In this document: positions 48,215 to 57,974 of the stretch, in pieces
Layout: every line of letters begins with the position of its first letter
Position numbering within the stretch: position 1 is the first letter of the stretch
The notes under the pieces: generated by a model
Told to the model about the DNA's origin: nothing
Databases searched by the model: none
Seen by the model: only the letters and a program-made list of their open reading frames with translations
Source of the DNA: Bacteroidia bacterium
GTDB lineage: Bacteria; Bacteroidota; Bacteroidia; Cytophagales; Cyclobacteriaceae
Direction: 5' to 3'
Length of the DNA: 58,535 nt
Assembly (NCBI GenBank): GCA_030426345.1
Contig: JAUHYU010000017.1
Coordinates: forward strand, 1-58,535
Position numbers and translations under genes: made by a program

Positions 48215-50323
48215 ATGATACATAAAAACCTGACCACCGGCATTTTCATTTTGACCATATTTTTATTGAGCTGTTCCGTAGAAAAAAAGACGGAAACCCT
48301 AGGCGAATCAGTTCCTGCTCAACCCAATATCATATTCATTCTTGCGGACGATCTGGGCTATGGAGATTTGGGTGTTTTTTTTCAGAACCAACGTGAAAAA
48401 GACAACAACCCCAGTCAGCCCTGGCACAAAACTCCCAACCTCGATAAGATGGCCTCAGAGGGTGTCTATATGACACAGCATTATTGTAGCGCGCCCGTTT
48501 GCGCCCCATCGCGGGCATCGTTGCTTTCTGGATTGCACCAAGGGCATGCCAATGTCCGCGACAACCAATTCGATAAAGCAATTGCCGATAATTATACCGT
48601 GGGCAATGTATTGCAAAAAGCAGGATACGAGACTGTGGCTGTCGGAAAATGGGGATTGCAGGGTGATACCGTGCAGATCAATAAGGGTGCAGACTGGGTG
48701 GCCCATCCGCTCAAGCGGGGCTTTGATGACTACTTTGGTTACATGCGCCATCGTGATGGTCACGAGCACTACCCAAAGGAAGGGATTTATCGCGATGCCA
48801 AAGAAGTATATAAAAACCATGAAGATATATCTGCCGATCTGGATAAATGCTACACGATGGACCTTTGGACGGCTTACGCCAAAAAGTGGATCGTGGACCA
48901 TTCTCAATCAAAGTCCGAAAAACCGTTTTTCATGTACCTCGCTTTTGACACGCCTCATGCTGTTATAGAATTGCCAACTCAGGCTTACCCGGAAGCCAAA
49001 GGGCTGAATGGTGGCTTGCAGTGGACTGGAGAGAAGGGCCACATGATTAACACCGCCTCAGGGGAGCCAGATTCATGGACACACCCCGATTATGTCAATG
49101 CGGTATATGACCATGACAATGACCCAAAAACCGAGGAAATTCCATGGCCTGACACTTATAAAAGATATGCGACCAGCGTCAGGCGCATCGACGATGCAGT
49201 GGGCGATATCAATCAATTGCTCATAGACTTGGGTGTTGATTCCAACACACTTGTTGTCTTTACTTCTGACAATGGCCCTTCGCGGGAATCTTATTTACCA
49301 GAAGGATATGTCGAGAATACGCCTGAGTTTTTTGATAGTTTTGGCCCGTTCGATGGCATCAAGCGCGACGTGTGGGAGGGAGGCATCCGGGTGCCGACCA
49401 TCGCCAAGTGGCCTGTCAAATTCACAAACCACAAAGAGGTGACCACACCCGGTATGTTTTCCGATTGGATGGCGACATTTTGCGATGCAGCAGGATTTGC
49501 TGCACCGGCCAAGTCTGACGGCGTGAGCCTGCTTCCGGCCATGTCGGGAACGGGAAACCAAAAGGAAAGTACCGTGTATGTAGAATACTTTGTAAATAGC
49601 AAAACGCCAGCGTATGAAGACTTTGACGAAAGTCATCGGGGCAGAACGAGGAAGCAAATGCAGATGGTATATATGAACAACCTGTTGGGTGTCAGGTACG
49701 ATGTGCAATCGACCAATGATGATTTTGAAATTTATGATGTGGTAAAAGACCCAAAAGAAATCAACAACCTGGCTGCTGGGCCAGATATGGAAAACCTGCA
49801 AGCTGAGATGAAACAAAGGGTACTGCAACTCCGTCGGCCAAATGAATCCGCTCCAAGGCCTTATGATGGCGAATTGATCCCGTCAGTTGTGAAGGAAAAC
49901 ACCGTAGCAGGTGTGGAGTGGAAATCGTTTCAGGATGAGTCTCCGTGGATTCCTCAAGTGGATAATCTTTATCCATCCTCGGTAGGCATGGCAGAACAAC
50001 TATCGGCAAGCCTGCTTGGCAAAGACGATAATTTATTGTACTGCCAGACATTTATAAAAATTCCAGAGGATGGCGAATATACCTTCTCGTTGACCGCTGA
50101 GGGCACTGCCCTGATGCGGATCCACGATGCGATGGTGATTGATGCTGATTATGGATATGAGGCTGATTCGGAAAGAAGGGGGACAATCCTTTTGAAAGAA
50201 GGGCTGCACCCGATCAAGGTTTATTATAAAAAGGGAAATGCAAATGATCCACATTTTAACCTAAAATGGAGCGGGCCTAGTTTCGATATTGTTCCTCTTT
50301 CCTCAAAGGATTTTTATAGATAG
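48215..50323 (+). CDS. Arylsulfatase-type lipoprotein with C-terminal PA14-like domain
   Basis: A 702-residue sulfatase lipoprotein (signal GIFILTIFLLSC, lipobox cysteine 20). The sulfatase domain (about 36-520) has metal ligands in ILADDLGYGD, the formylglycine site CAPSRASLLSG (C96), GKWGLQ and the late VVFTSDNGPSRES. A C-terminal beta-sandwich (about 600-700; FIKIPEDGEYTFSLTAEGTA, VYYKKGNANDPHFNLKWSGP) resembles a carbohydrate-binding PA14 domain. It is probably surface- or periplasm-exposed and acts on a sulfated polysaccharide, with the sulfatase at 39843. Confidence 0.9.
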   Translation: MIHKNLTTGIFILTIFLLSCSVEKKTETLGESVPAQPNIIFILADDLGYGDLGVFFQNQREKDNNPSQPWHKTPNLDKMASEGVYMTQHYCSAPVCAPSRASLLSGLHQGHANVRDNQFDKAIADNYTVGNVLQKAGYETVAVGKWGLQGDTVQINKGADWVAHPLKRGFDDYFGYMRHRDGHEHYPKEGIYRDAKEVYKNHEDISADLDKCYTMDLWTAYAKKWIVDHSQSKSEKPFFMYLAFDTPHAVIELPTQAYPEAKGLNGGLQWTGEKGHMINTASGEPDSWTHPDYVNAVYDHDNDPKTEEIPWPDTYKRYATSVRRIDDAVGDINQLLIDLGVDSNTLVVFTSDNGPSRESYLPEGYVENTPEFFDSFGPFDGIKRDVWEGGIRVPTIAKWPVKFTNHKEVTTPGMFSDWMATFCDAAGFAAPAKSDGVSLLPAMSGTGNQKESTVYVEYFVNSKTPAYEDFDESHRGRTRKQMQMVYMNNLLGVRYDVQSTNDDFEIYDVVKDPKEINNLAAGPDMENLQAEMKQRVLQLRRPNESAPRPYDGELIPSVVKENTVAGVEWKSFQDESPWIPQVDNLYPSSVGMAEQLSASLLGKDDNLLYCQTFIKIPEDGEYTFSLTAEGTALMRIHDAMVIDADYGYEADSERRGTILLKEGLHPIKVYYKKGNANDPHFNLKWSGPSFDIVPLSSKDFYR

Positions 50324-50325
50324 AA

Positions 50326-50359
50326 AAAGCCCTTAGAATCCATGGATTTTAAGGGCTTT
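50326..50359. terminator. Full palindromic CCATGG repeat, likely bidirectional terminator
   Basis: The most complete copy of the family: 17-bp arms centred on CCATGG with one mismatch, outer arms AAAGCCC/GGGCTTT. It begins three bases after the sulfatase stop and ends 26 bp before the tamL stop. Confidence 0.8.
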
Positions 50360-50385
50360 CTTGAATCGTAAAATTTACAACAGTA

Positions 50386-52746
50386 TCAGAAAGGATAGCC
50401 AATGGCAATGTTCCAGACGATATTTTCTTTTCGCCAGTTTTTATCCCCAAAATTCACATTGTCAAAGACCCATTCAAACTGCGCTTCGCTATTGGGGTCG
50501 TCATGGATTTTGGGCACTATTTTCCTTATCGGGAAGGCCACGTCGAGGCGAAGCACGAAAAACTTAGTGGCCAGGCGGATGCCCACCCCATTGCCAACAG
50601 CAAGCTGATTGATGAATTTGGTGGCGTCAAATTTACCACCGACCCGGGTAGTATCTTCGTTGGCCAGCCACACATTGCCGGCATCGACAAACACGGCTCC
50701 CTTGATCGGTCCAATGATGTCAAATCGGTATTCCAACGATCCTTCGAGTTTGATGTCGCCTGTTTCATCGATGTACGCATTCTGGGTGTTGATGCTGTCG
50801 TTGTAGTAGGTGCCTGGACCTAAGGATCGCGCGCGGAATGCCCTGATGCTGTTGCTTCCCCCAGAAGAAAACTGTTTGATATAAGGCAAAACATAGGAAT
50901 TTCCATAAGGCACGCCAATTCCGACGATCAGCCTTGAGGCAACGTTATTTTGCTTGTCAATTCTGTAATAGTGCCTGAGGTCAAATTGCGCCTTGGCGAA
51001 TTGCGCATAGGGAAAACCAAAAATGGTGTACGGGTCTGAGACAGAACTTTCGAAATTATTGGTGCTCGATTGCAATAAGTAGAGCAAGTTACCTGCTATG
51101 TCTAAATTGACCCCTGCATAAAAATTGTGTGTTTTCCCCTCACTTTTTAGCTTTAGCTTGGAGTTGTACACATAGGAATACCCGCCGCCTATGATAAACT
51201 GATCCTGATAGTTGTTGGCCAAGAAGGGGTTGTCCTCCAGCAGTTCTTCAAACAGCGGTCCTTTGTTGGTCAGATGCACAAAGTTGATATCAACAGGCGA
51301 CAGCTGATGTTGGTTGATCTGTGATTCTTTCCACAGGAAACTATAACTGAAAGTAGTGGATTGCAATCGAAAATAATCCACCCTGTCCATCACTGACGCG
51401 CCCAAAGTGAATGTAGTCTGTGGTACAAATTTATACCTGTTTTTGAAATTAAAAGGGGTCAAAAACCGTGGAATTGTCAGTCTGCCTTCCAGTCCGATTT
51501 CAAATGAGTTGAGCGGCCTGTTTTGTTTTCCGTTGATTTGTGTTTCAAAGCTCGACGTCAACGAGATGTTCAGCAGCTCTGCGCCGCCAAAGATATTCCT
51601 GTTGGAATAGGTCAATTCCACACCAGGCCCTAGGAAGTTATTGGATTTGGATACGAACTCGGCCTGAAACCGCAAAGACTTCTTTTTCAATGGCGTCAGG
51701 TAAACTTTGGCCGTCAATTGGTTGTTTGTAGAATCGTCGAGAAACCGGATATCTACGTATTTAAATACCCCGAGACCGATCAGCCTGCTCAATGATTTAG
51801 TATGCAGAGCTCTGGAATACTTGTTCCCGGGGTTGAGCAATACCGCATTGGTGATCACCTCAGGGTTGATATCTCTGCTATCTGAAAAATAGTTCATGCT
51901 GTCGATCACCACCGATTTGTTGTTGAGGGCACTATCGACAGTGGCAAATGAATAATTGGGATAAATGTCAATTTCCTTGATGCTGTAGGTCTGGGTACTT
52001 TTCTCGGGCATGTTGTCTTTCAGCATCAGGTACAGGTCCACTTCTTTGTTTCCCACGGTTGTGTCGATTTCATAAATCAGGTCTTCATTGTCAAAATAAT
52101 AGAAGCCCTGATCCTTCAAGCCATTTTCGATGCGCTGTCTTTCTTCCTGCAAGTCTTCGAGGCTGAAGCGGCTCTTTGCTCTCAGTATTGTTTTTAGGCT
52201 TACCGAATCTATGGCCGATAATATGTCGCTGCTGTCTTTGGGGAATTCTATTTTCCTGAGTGTGTACGGCTTGGATACCGATGCGATATACTCGATATCT
52301 GCCTTTTTCTTTTTCCGGTTGATTTCGTAAGTGACTTTATTATTGAAAAAACCCATGTTGAACAGTTTGTCTGACATGGAATTTTGGACATATCCGGGCT
52401 TTGCATCACTGAGAAGTACAGGTGGTTTGCCGACTTTGTATTTTAGCCAATGACCAAGTCCCTTTTCCTTTTTGGGTTCTTTTGTTGTGTAGTAGATCCA
52501 CAACCTCGGTCTGGCGCCAAATATGCTCAAATTCGGTTTTGGCCTGATTAAACCAGTCAATTCACTTTTAATCTCTTTCTTGCTGCTGACGCCTTTTTTT
52601 GATTCCAGCTTCACCGAGGCTCCTGTATAGAGGGTTTCGTTTTCCTTTAGGAATTTGGTGGTGCTGCAACCGTTTATAATCAGCAGGAGCAAAATTCCTT
52701 TCAGGCAATTGGTCAATATGTAAGTACGGCGATTACTCCTTGCCAT
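50386..52746 (-). CDS. tamL: TamL: lipoprotein TamA/BamA-family barrel
   Basis: A 786-residue Omp85-family protein from the ATG at 52746. A longer in-frame start at 52905 lies within tamB and hides the signal, so I reject it. LLLIINGCSTTKFL is a lipobox, which marks the Bacteroidota TamL variant of TamA. POTRA-like domains (about 100-400) lead into a 16-strand-type barrel; the last residue is phenylalanine (IAIGYPF), the classical barrel end. It works with TamB in outer-membrane lipid or protein assembly. It overlaps the tamB stop by 14 bp. Confidence 0.9.
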   Translation of the reverse strand: MARSNRRTYILTNCLKGILLLLIINGCSTTKFLKENETLYTGASVKLESKKGVSSKKEIKSELTGLIRPKPNLSIFGARPRLWIYYTTKEPKKEKGLGHWLKYKVGKPPVLLSDAKPGYVQNSMSDKLFNMGFFNNKVTYEINRKKKKADIEYIASVSKPYTLRKIEFPKDSSDILSAIDSVSLKTILRAKSRFSLEDLQEERQRIENGLKDQGFYYFDNEDLIYEIDTTVGNKEVDLYLMLKDNMPEKSTQTYSIKEIDIYPNYSFATVDSALNNKSVVIDSMNYFSDSRDINPEVITNAVLLNPGNKYSRALHTKSLSRLIGLGVFKYVDIRFLDDSTNNQLTAKVYLTPLKKKSLRFQAEFVSKSNNFLGPGVELTYSNRNIFGGAELLNISLTSSFETQINGKQNRPLNSFEIGLEGRLTIPRFLTPFNFKNRYKFVPQTTFTLGASVMDRVDYFRLQSTTFSYSFLWKESQINQHQLSPVDINFVHLTNKGPLFEELLEDNPFLANNYQDQFIIGGGYSYVYNSKLKLKSEGKTHNFYAGVNLDIAGNLLYLLQSSTNNFESSVSDPYTIFGFPYAQFAKAQFDLRHYYRIDKQNNVASRLIVGIGVPYGNSYVLPYIKQFSSGGSNSIRAFRARSLGPGTYYNDSINTQNAYIDETGDIKLEGSLEYRFDIIGPIKGAVFVDAGNVWLANEDTTRVGGKFDATKFINQLAVGNGVGIRLATKFFVLRLDVAFPIRKIVPKIHDDPNSEAQFEWVFDNVNFGDKNWRKENIVWNIAIGYPF

Positions 52747-55700
52747 CTTTGTTGTTTTTATTTGTCGATTTATTCTTTTGAAAAATCTCCCTGAATTTGT
52801 CAAAATCCTTGACCACGATAAAACCCGCTCCTGTTTCGATGATTTCTCCTTGTAGCAGCGCTTCATATACTTCTTTCCTGAAAGTGACCAACCTGAAACG
52901 TCCATCTTCGGTCAATTTATATTCCACAGATACATCGCCTGCAAAGTCGGTTAGGCTATTTTGCTGTTTTTCCGCCCCTTCCAAATGGATATTGCTGGCG
53001 ACCTTCACGGTAACGCGATCGTCAAAAAGTTTCGTTGCCAGCCCAAGGTTGAGGTCTGTGCGTCCTTGCTTGTCGCCCGATGAATAATCTTCGTAAGACT
53101 TGAGGTCAACATTAAGGTCAACTCCTGCGATCTGATCAGTGAGCCGGTTGAGCTGGTCGGATAGCAACCTGCTCACACTTGTCCTGACCGTACCCTCGGT
53201 AGAGCCACCTGCACTTGAGAATGGGTTGTTGACCATAAACCGCTTTAAGATCAATAATGCAAATACCTGTTTGTTCACTTCAGATTCGTCCTGGTTTACC
53301 GATCGTATTTTGCCATACACTGCACCACCAGCGTAGCTTTTGGCCTGGTCATCCATATCTAGCTCAAAAGAAATATCGGGACTCAGCAGTTCTCCTTCCA
53401 TATTCAAGATGACAATAAAGGGCAATTTCTGTTTGTAAATATTTGATTCGGCATTTTGTGAAGCCGTGCTTTGCATCAGATCCAGCGGAGCGGTTTCTAT
53501 TTGATACAGTGCTGTAAGATCGATATTGGCATTGAGTACATCGCCATACCATGTCAATTTGCTACCTTCTTTTACATCAAATTCCCGCTTGACGATACTG
53601 TAAAATGAAAGGTTATATTTCCCCTCATGCACTTCATATTGGCCAGTGAGCGAAATGTCCCCGGCAGGGTTGATGCCCAGGCTCAGGTTTGCATCGCCAC
53701 TTATGGCCAGGTTGTCGCCGGCCACGGGATCAACAATAATATTGAACTTACTGGTCTTGTCGATGTTGATGATGGCATTCAGGTTCATGCCCAGAGCAGC
53801 TTTCAACGTGTCATCGGGTGCTATATCATCTTTCAGTTCTTTGAAGAAAATATCCTGTTTTCCATCCTCTTCGTCCCTATCCACAAACCGGAGAATGCCT
53901 TCTTTTTCTATTGCCCCATCTTGGGGTTTTGGCACAACGTAGGTAAGATCACTTCCTTCGCCTACATCGATTTTCATCGAAATATCCAGTTCTTTTATCG
54001 AGCCTTTTATCTGTGCTTCACTATTTAGAATGAGCTTTCCGAAGTACAATTTATTATCTTCTTCGGTGGTGTTGAGCGCAAGGAAGTTGTCGGAAGATAT
54101 GGACATTTCCACGTTTGGGTTTGACATGTTTTTAATATCCACTGAACCATCCATGGAAAATTGATGCTTTTCTACATCCGTAACTATAAAATTATTGAAA
54201 GCCACTTTGTTGTTTGCAATTCCGATGGTCTGCCCGTCTATGCTCAATCTCGTCCCGAGATAACCAACCTCAAATGTGGTATTGTTAAACTCAATATCCC
54301 CATGTATGTCAGGCTGGTCAGGCGTGCCGGAAATACTGACTTGGCCGGTGATATCCCCTTCGGCCTGCTGGATGTTGTTTCCTGTCAAGGACTCTATACT
54401 TGCGAGGTGGAGCTGCTTGATGTCTGCATCGATTTTCATCTCAGGTTGTGCATCGCCAGTTGCATAAAATGCACCGATCTGTACGTCATTTCCATTTCCG
54501 GAAAGGTTGACCAATGCTTTATACTGGCCTTGCTGTTCGTTTTTGAGATTGAGGTCAATATCGCCCACGGTATCTTCCATATAACTGAAATTTGCCATTT
54601 TGAGATCAGCAGAAATGCCTGTAAAATCCATGGTTTTCGTTAGCTGAACGGTTCCGTCGAGCATACCCCTGACGATTTGTTTGTTGCCTTCCACCAAGGC
54701 TGACAGCGTAGCGAGCTCAAATTTTGAAAAGTCGATTTTAAGGTTTTTGTCCCCGGAATCAAATGCAATTTTCTGTTGGCCATTTGTCAACGAAATATTA
54801 CCAGCCGTGATCCCGTCTTGCCCAAACTGTAGAAAATGGTCTTCTGGTAAGTCCCATTCTTCATAGTTCAACAATATGTTGTTGGATATAAAATGGAATT
54901 TGTATGTCCCATTTTCACTGGTCAATGTGCCGTCCATCTGGTACTTGTCTGTTTGCACAGAATCTTGCAGCGAGAGCTTTGCGCTGATTTGATTGTCTTC
55001 CACTTCGCCGGTCAACGATAAGTGGTTGATGGAGAAAACCTCATCTTTGATCGCTGCAATGCCCACATCATAGGTGAGGTTTTTATTGTCGGATTTCACT
55101 TCCACGAGCAAACCATCCAAATTGAAATTTCCATATTTTATTAGAGGGACATCAATAATGACGTCAAGTTTCTTTTCACTGCTGTTAAATTCTCCTTTTA
55201 TTTCCCCGGGCACGATCTCCTCCAGCTCTGGAAGCAGCACCTCGGTCAATAGATCGGTAGCCTTGATTTTGATTTCGAAATCAAAATTTTGTTCCTCGAC
55301 GGTTTCATTTGCAATGGTATCGCTGGCGTAATAATAACTGAAATGCTGTTTCAGGGTCGAGGCCAAATCCAAAATGGATATGGTGCCGTTGAACTGTGCG
55401 GATAAAATATCCGAATCGATCTTTAGAGATGTGTTGCGTTCTTCGTTTACTGACGCTACCAAAAATGAATCTACCCGGTACAGTTCTCCATTTTTATAAA
55501 CGGCAAACTCCCGGATGCTCAAATCCCCATTTATTTTTTTGAATGTATCTATCGTCAGATCCGTCTCAATTTTGGTTTTTAGCCTTAGGTCCTCATTCGA
55601 CAAATGCAATTCTCGCAGGTAGGCTTTTTCGAGGTTCAGCTCAAAAACAATCTCTTTTGCTGCATTGCCAAGACCGATTTCTCCTTCAAAGTCGAAAGTT

Positions 55701-57763
55701 AAGTTTTCATCTGCGATGCTGGTATTCAGGCTTAATAATTGATTTTTGAATTGACCATCTATTGTCAGATCGCGATAAGTATAGTACTTGTATTCCGCTT
55801 CGTTGACAATCAGATCGATCTGATTGTCCATATTTTCCATGGAAAACCCTTTGCCTTGGGCTTTTATTTCTAAGTCGACAATTCCCAACTGAGCGGTATC
55901 TTGCAGGATTTCGCCCACATTCAATTGTTTTATTTTCACATTCCCGTCATATTCCGGGAGGGAAGATTTGAGGTTTTTAAAATTGATATTGGATACTATC
56001 GACCCGCCGCTCGTTTGCAAGTTGAGGTTGGTGACCAATTGTGCAAAACTTCCTTTCAGGTCAATTCCAAATTCAATTTTTTCAGGAATCTGTATTTTTC
56101 CTTTTATCAAAGAATCTGGCAAAAGGGACGAAAGATCGGCACTTGTTGAAGTCAATTGGCTATTGAGGTCCAGCCGCAAATTGTTGGTTTCGGGCAAACC
56201 GGAAACTTTACCTTTGGTGCTGAATTTCGTGTGATCCATCAGTCCGATGGACAAATTTTCGATTGTAAAATCCCCTATTTTTCCATGGATTTGGGAGTTG
56301 AGGAGAATGGCTGAATTGGCATCAATATTTACGGGAAGGCTGTCGAGCATCTGAGGATTGAAAAATAGCACGTCTTGTAGGGCGATCTTTGTGTCCGTTA
56401 TTTTCGAATTGAATGCTATCCCAGCAAGATTGTTCTTGATCATATTTAGGGATTGAAATTGGCTAGCCAGGTCGGCTTGTATGGAAGAGTGATTTGTCTT
56501 GATGATAAGATTGGAGAGGGCAGCTTTTTGCTCATCAACCTCAATGTTGGCGGAAAGCTGGTTCAGGTCAAACCCTTGTATTTCTTTGAAACCAATATCT
56601 CTGATGTTCACTTTTATGGCTTTTTTATCTAATGCCACATCTTTGATGTCTGCATGGAAATTTGATGCTTTTATGTGGTTGAAATCCATTCCTGAGCTCA
56701 CAGGCGCTTCCAATTCATTGTCATACGTGAGGGTTATGCCTGCCAGATCGATCACTTGCGCCTCCAAAATCCATCCAAAATCCATAAATGTACTGTTGGG
56801 ACTTGAACTTTTTGCAGGAGGATTTGTATTGCTTGTCGCATCGAGAGGAGCTACTTCACCACTTTGTGTATAGGCGATATTGGTGTTTTGAATGCTAAGT
56901 TCGTCAAGGATGATTCTTTTGTTTTTCAAGTCAAATGCATCAGCTTCGATCACGGATTTCCCAATTTGGATTTGGGCATCGAGTCCGGCAGTTTCATCTT
57001 TATAATCGAAGTCTATTTTGGAAAGCTGTATTTCATTAAAGCTAATATCGATCGATGCACTTGAGTCTGAAGTGGCGATTGTGTCCAGATCATTTTTATT
57101 GATTTTGCTTTGTGCATAAAGCCCGGATGTGTTTTCTAACAGGATGTCATCAAAATATATCTGCATGTTGTCGAGGTCAAACACGTCCACGTCGACATCC
57201 AGATTTCCGATGTCCAAATCAGCCAACATGCCGGCTACTTCGTCATTGTATCTCACTTTGGAGTTTTCAACCTGCAAGCCATATATGCCAAAAATCCATG
57301 GATTTTCAGGGCTTTTTGGCGCTTCGGTTTTGGTTGTGTCCTGAAAGGCCTCAATGATAAAATCATAATTACTCACGCTGTCGGGTAAGCTTTTATAGAC
57401 ATTGGCCTTGAGGTTTTCAATGCTCACTTGATTGATCTCTATTTTGTGCTGTAGCAAAGCCAACATATCGACATCGACCTTCAGAGAATGGCAATAGAGT
57501 AGGGTGTCTGTATTCTGGTCTTCTACATATATTTCCTGCAGCCATATTGATTTTGGAAATGCCAACTTGATGGCGCCGAGCCCCACTTCAGTCTGTGTTT
57601 TTTGCGCTACGAATGTCACAGCCTTATTTGTGATAAACCGCTGTACGCTGGGGAATTGTAAGATTATGAAAAGGATCAGAAATAGCCCAACAAATGAGAC
57701 GGCCGTCCAGATGATCAACTTGAGAAGGATGGTTTTAGCTTTGGCTAATATGGCTTTATCCAT
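52733..57763 (-). CDS. tamB: Translocation and assembly module protein TamB
   Basis: A 1676-residue periplasm-spanning protein with one N-terminal membrane helix (about 12-34), an AsmA/YhdP-like N-terminal region, a long repetitive beta-groove body and the conserved C-terminal DUF490 domain (about 1250-1650; DINLTALYQIETAPLDLM, LSPDISFELDMDDQAKSYAG). TamB-type proteins carry phospholipids or aid barrel assembly between membranes, with TamA/TamL. The downstream overlap with tamL shows coupling. At least one CCATGG repeat copy is read in frame near the N-terminus (PKSPENPWIFGIYG). Confidence 0.93.
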   Translation of the reverse strand: MDKAILAKAKTILLKLIIWTAVSFVGLFLILFIILQFPSVQRFITNKAVTFVAQKTQTEVGLGAIKLAFPKSIWLQEIYVEDQNTDTLLYCHSLKVDVDMLALLQHKIEINQVSIENLKANVYKSLPDSVSNYDFIIEAFQDTTKTEAPKSPENPWIFGIYGLQVENSKVRYNDEVAGMLADLDIGNLDVDVDVFDLDNMQIYFDDILLENTSGLYAQSKINKNDLDTIATSDSSASIDISFNEIQLSKIDFDYKDETAGLDAQIQIGKSVIEADAFDLKNKRIILDELSIQNTNIAYTQSGEVAPLDATSNTNPPAKSSSPNSTFMDFGWILEAQVIDLAGITLTYDNELEAPVSSGMDFNHIKASNFHADIKDVALDKKAIKVNIRDIGFKEIQGFDLNQLSANIEVDEQKAALSNLIIKTNHSSIQADLASQFQSLNMIKNNLAGIAFNSKITDTKIALQDVLFFNPQMLDSLPVNIDANSAILLNSQIHGKIGDFTIENLSIGLMDHTKFSTKGKVSGLPETNNLRLDLNSQLTSTSADLSSLLPDSLIKGKIQIPEKIEFGIDLKGSFAQLVTNLNLQTSGGSIVSNINFKNLKSSLPEYDGNVKIKQLNVGEILQDTAQLGIVDLEIKAQGKGFSMENMDNQIDLIVNEAEYKYYTYRDLTIDGQFKNQLLSLNTSIADENLTFDFEGEIGLGNAAKEIVFELNLEKAYLRELHLSNEDLRLKTKIETDLTIDTFKKINGDLSIREFAVYKNGELYRVDSFLVASVNEERNTSLKIDSDILSAQFNGTISILDLASTLKQHFSYYYASDTIANETVEEQNFDFEIKIKATDLLTEVLLPELEEIVPGEIKGEFNSSEKKLDVIIDVPLIKYGNFNLDGLLVEVKSDNKNLTYDVGIAAIKDEVFSINHLSLTGEVEDNQISAKLSLQDSVQTDKYQMDGTLTSENGTYKFHFISNNILLNYEEWDLPEDHFLQFGQDGITAGNISLTNGQQKIAFDSGDKNLKIDFSKFELATLSALVEGNKQIVRGMLDGTVQLTKTMDFTGISADLKMANFSYMEDTVGDIDLNLKNEQQGQYKALVNLSGNGNDVQIGAFYATGDAQPEMKIDADIKQLHLASIESLTGNNIQQAEGDITGQVSISGTPDQPDIHGDIEFNNTTFEVGYLGTRLSIDGQTIGIANNKVAFNNFIVTDVEKHQFSMDGSVDIKNMSNPNVEMSISSDNFLALNTTEEDNKLYFGKLILNSEAQIKGSIKELDISMKIDVGEGSDLTYVVPKPQDGAIEKEGILRFVDRDEEDGKQDIFFKELKDDIAPDDTLKAALGMNLNAIINIDKTSKFNIIVDPVAGDNLAISGDANLSLGINPAGDISLTGQYEVHEGKYNLSFYSIVKREFDVKEGSKLTWYGDVLNANIDLTALYQIETAPLDLMQSTASQNAESNIYKQKLPFIVILNMEGELLSPDISFELDMDDQAKSYAGGAVYGKIRSVNQDESEVNKQVFALLILKRFMVNNPFSSAGGSTEGTVRTSVSRLLSDQLNRLTDQIAGVDLNVDLKSYEDYSSGDKQGRTDLNLGLATKLFDDRVTVKVASNIHLEGAEKQQNSLTDFAGDVSVEYKLTEDGRFRLVTFRKEVYEALLQGEIIETGAGFIVVKDFDKFREIFQKNKSTNKNNKDGKE
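57288..57319 (-). repeat. CCATGG palindromic repeat inside tamB
   Basis: One arm is consensus (AAAAAGCCCTGAAAATCCAT on the minus strand) and the second arm is shortened (GGATTTTTGG). It is read in frame as SPENPWIFG. Weaker family-like stretches lie at 54151-54171 and 54613-54637. Confidence 0.65.
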
Positions 57764-57776
57764 TGATTAAAAACTA

Positions 57777-57974
57777 TTATACCTTGTTAATAACCAAGAT
57801 CAGCATAACTATAACGATTAGAAATATCAAAACCTGAAGGACAGACATAGTGATAAGCAAATGCTTGAAGTTTTTAATTCTCCTTTGAATGTCATCTCTT
57901 ATTTCCTGAACTCTTTTTATTGGGTTTCTCACAGTCTTATTAAAGGAAGAATTGTGCCATTGTTTAAGAAACAA
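57777..57974 (-). CDS. Small single-pass membrane protein upstream of tamB
   Basis: 65 residues: a basic N-terminal half (NPIKRVQEIRDDIQRRIKNF) and one C-terminal membrane helix (about 41-63, ITMSVLQVLIFLIVIVMLIL). It ends 13 bp before tamB on the same strand and would be the first gene of the tamB-tamL transcript. I do not recognise a family. Good hydrophobic segmentation and spacing favour a real gene; short length leaves doubt. Confidence 0.5.
   Translation of the reverse strand: MFLKQWHNSSFNKTVRNPIKRVQEIRDDIQRRIKNFKHLLITMSVLQVLIFLIVIVMLILVINKV

Noticed and set aside
52747-52905. N-terminal extension of TamL from the ATG at 52905
   Set aside because: It would overlap tamB by 173 bp and bury the lipoprotein signal; the ATG at 52746 fits better.
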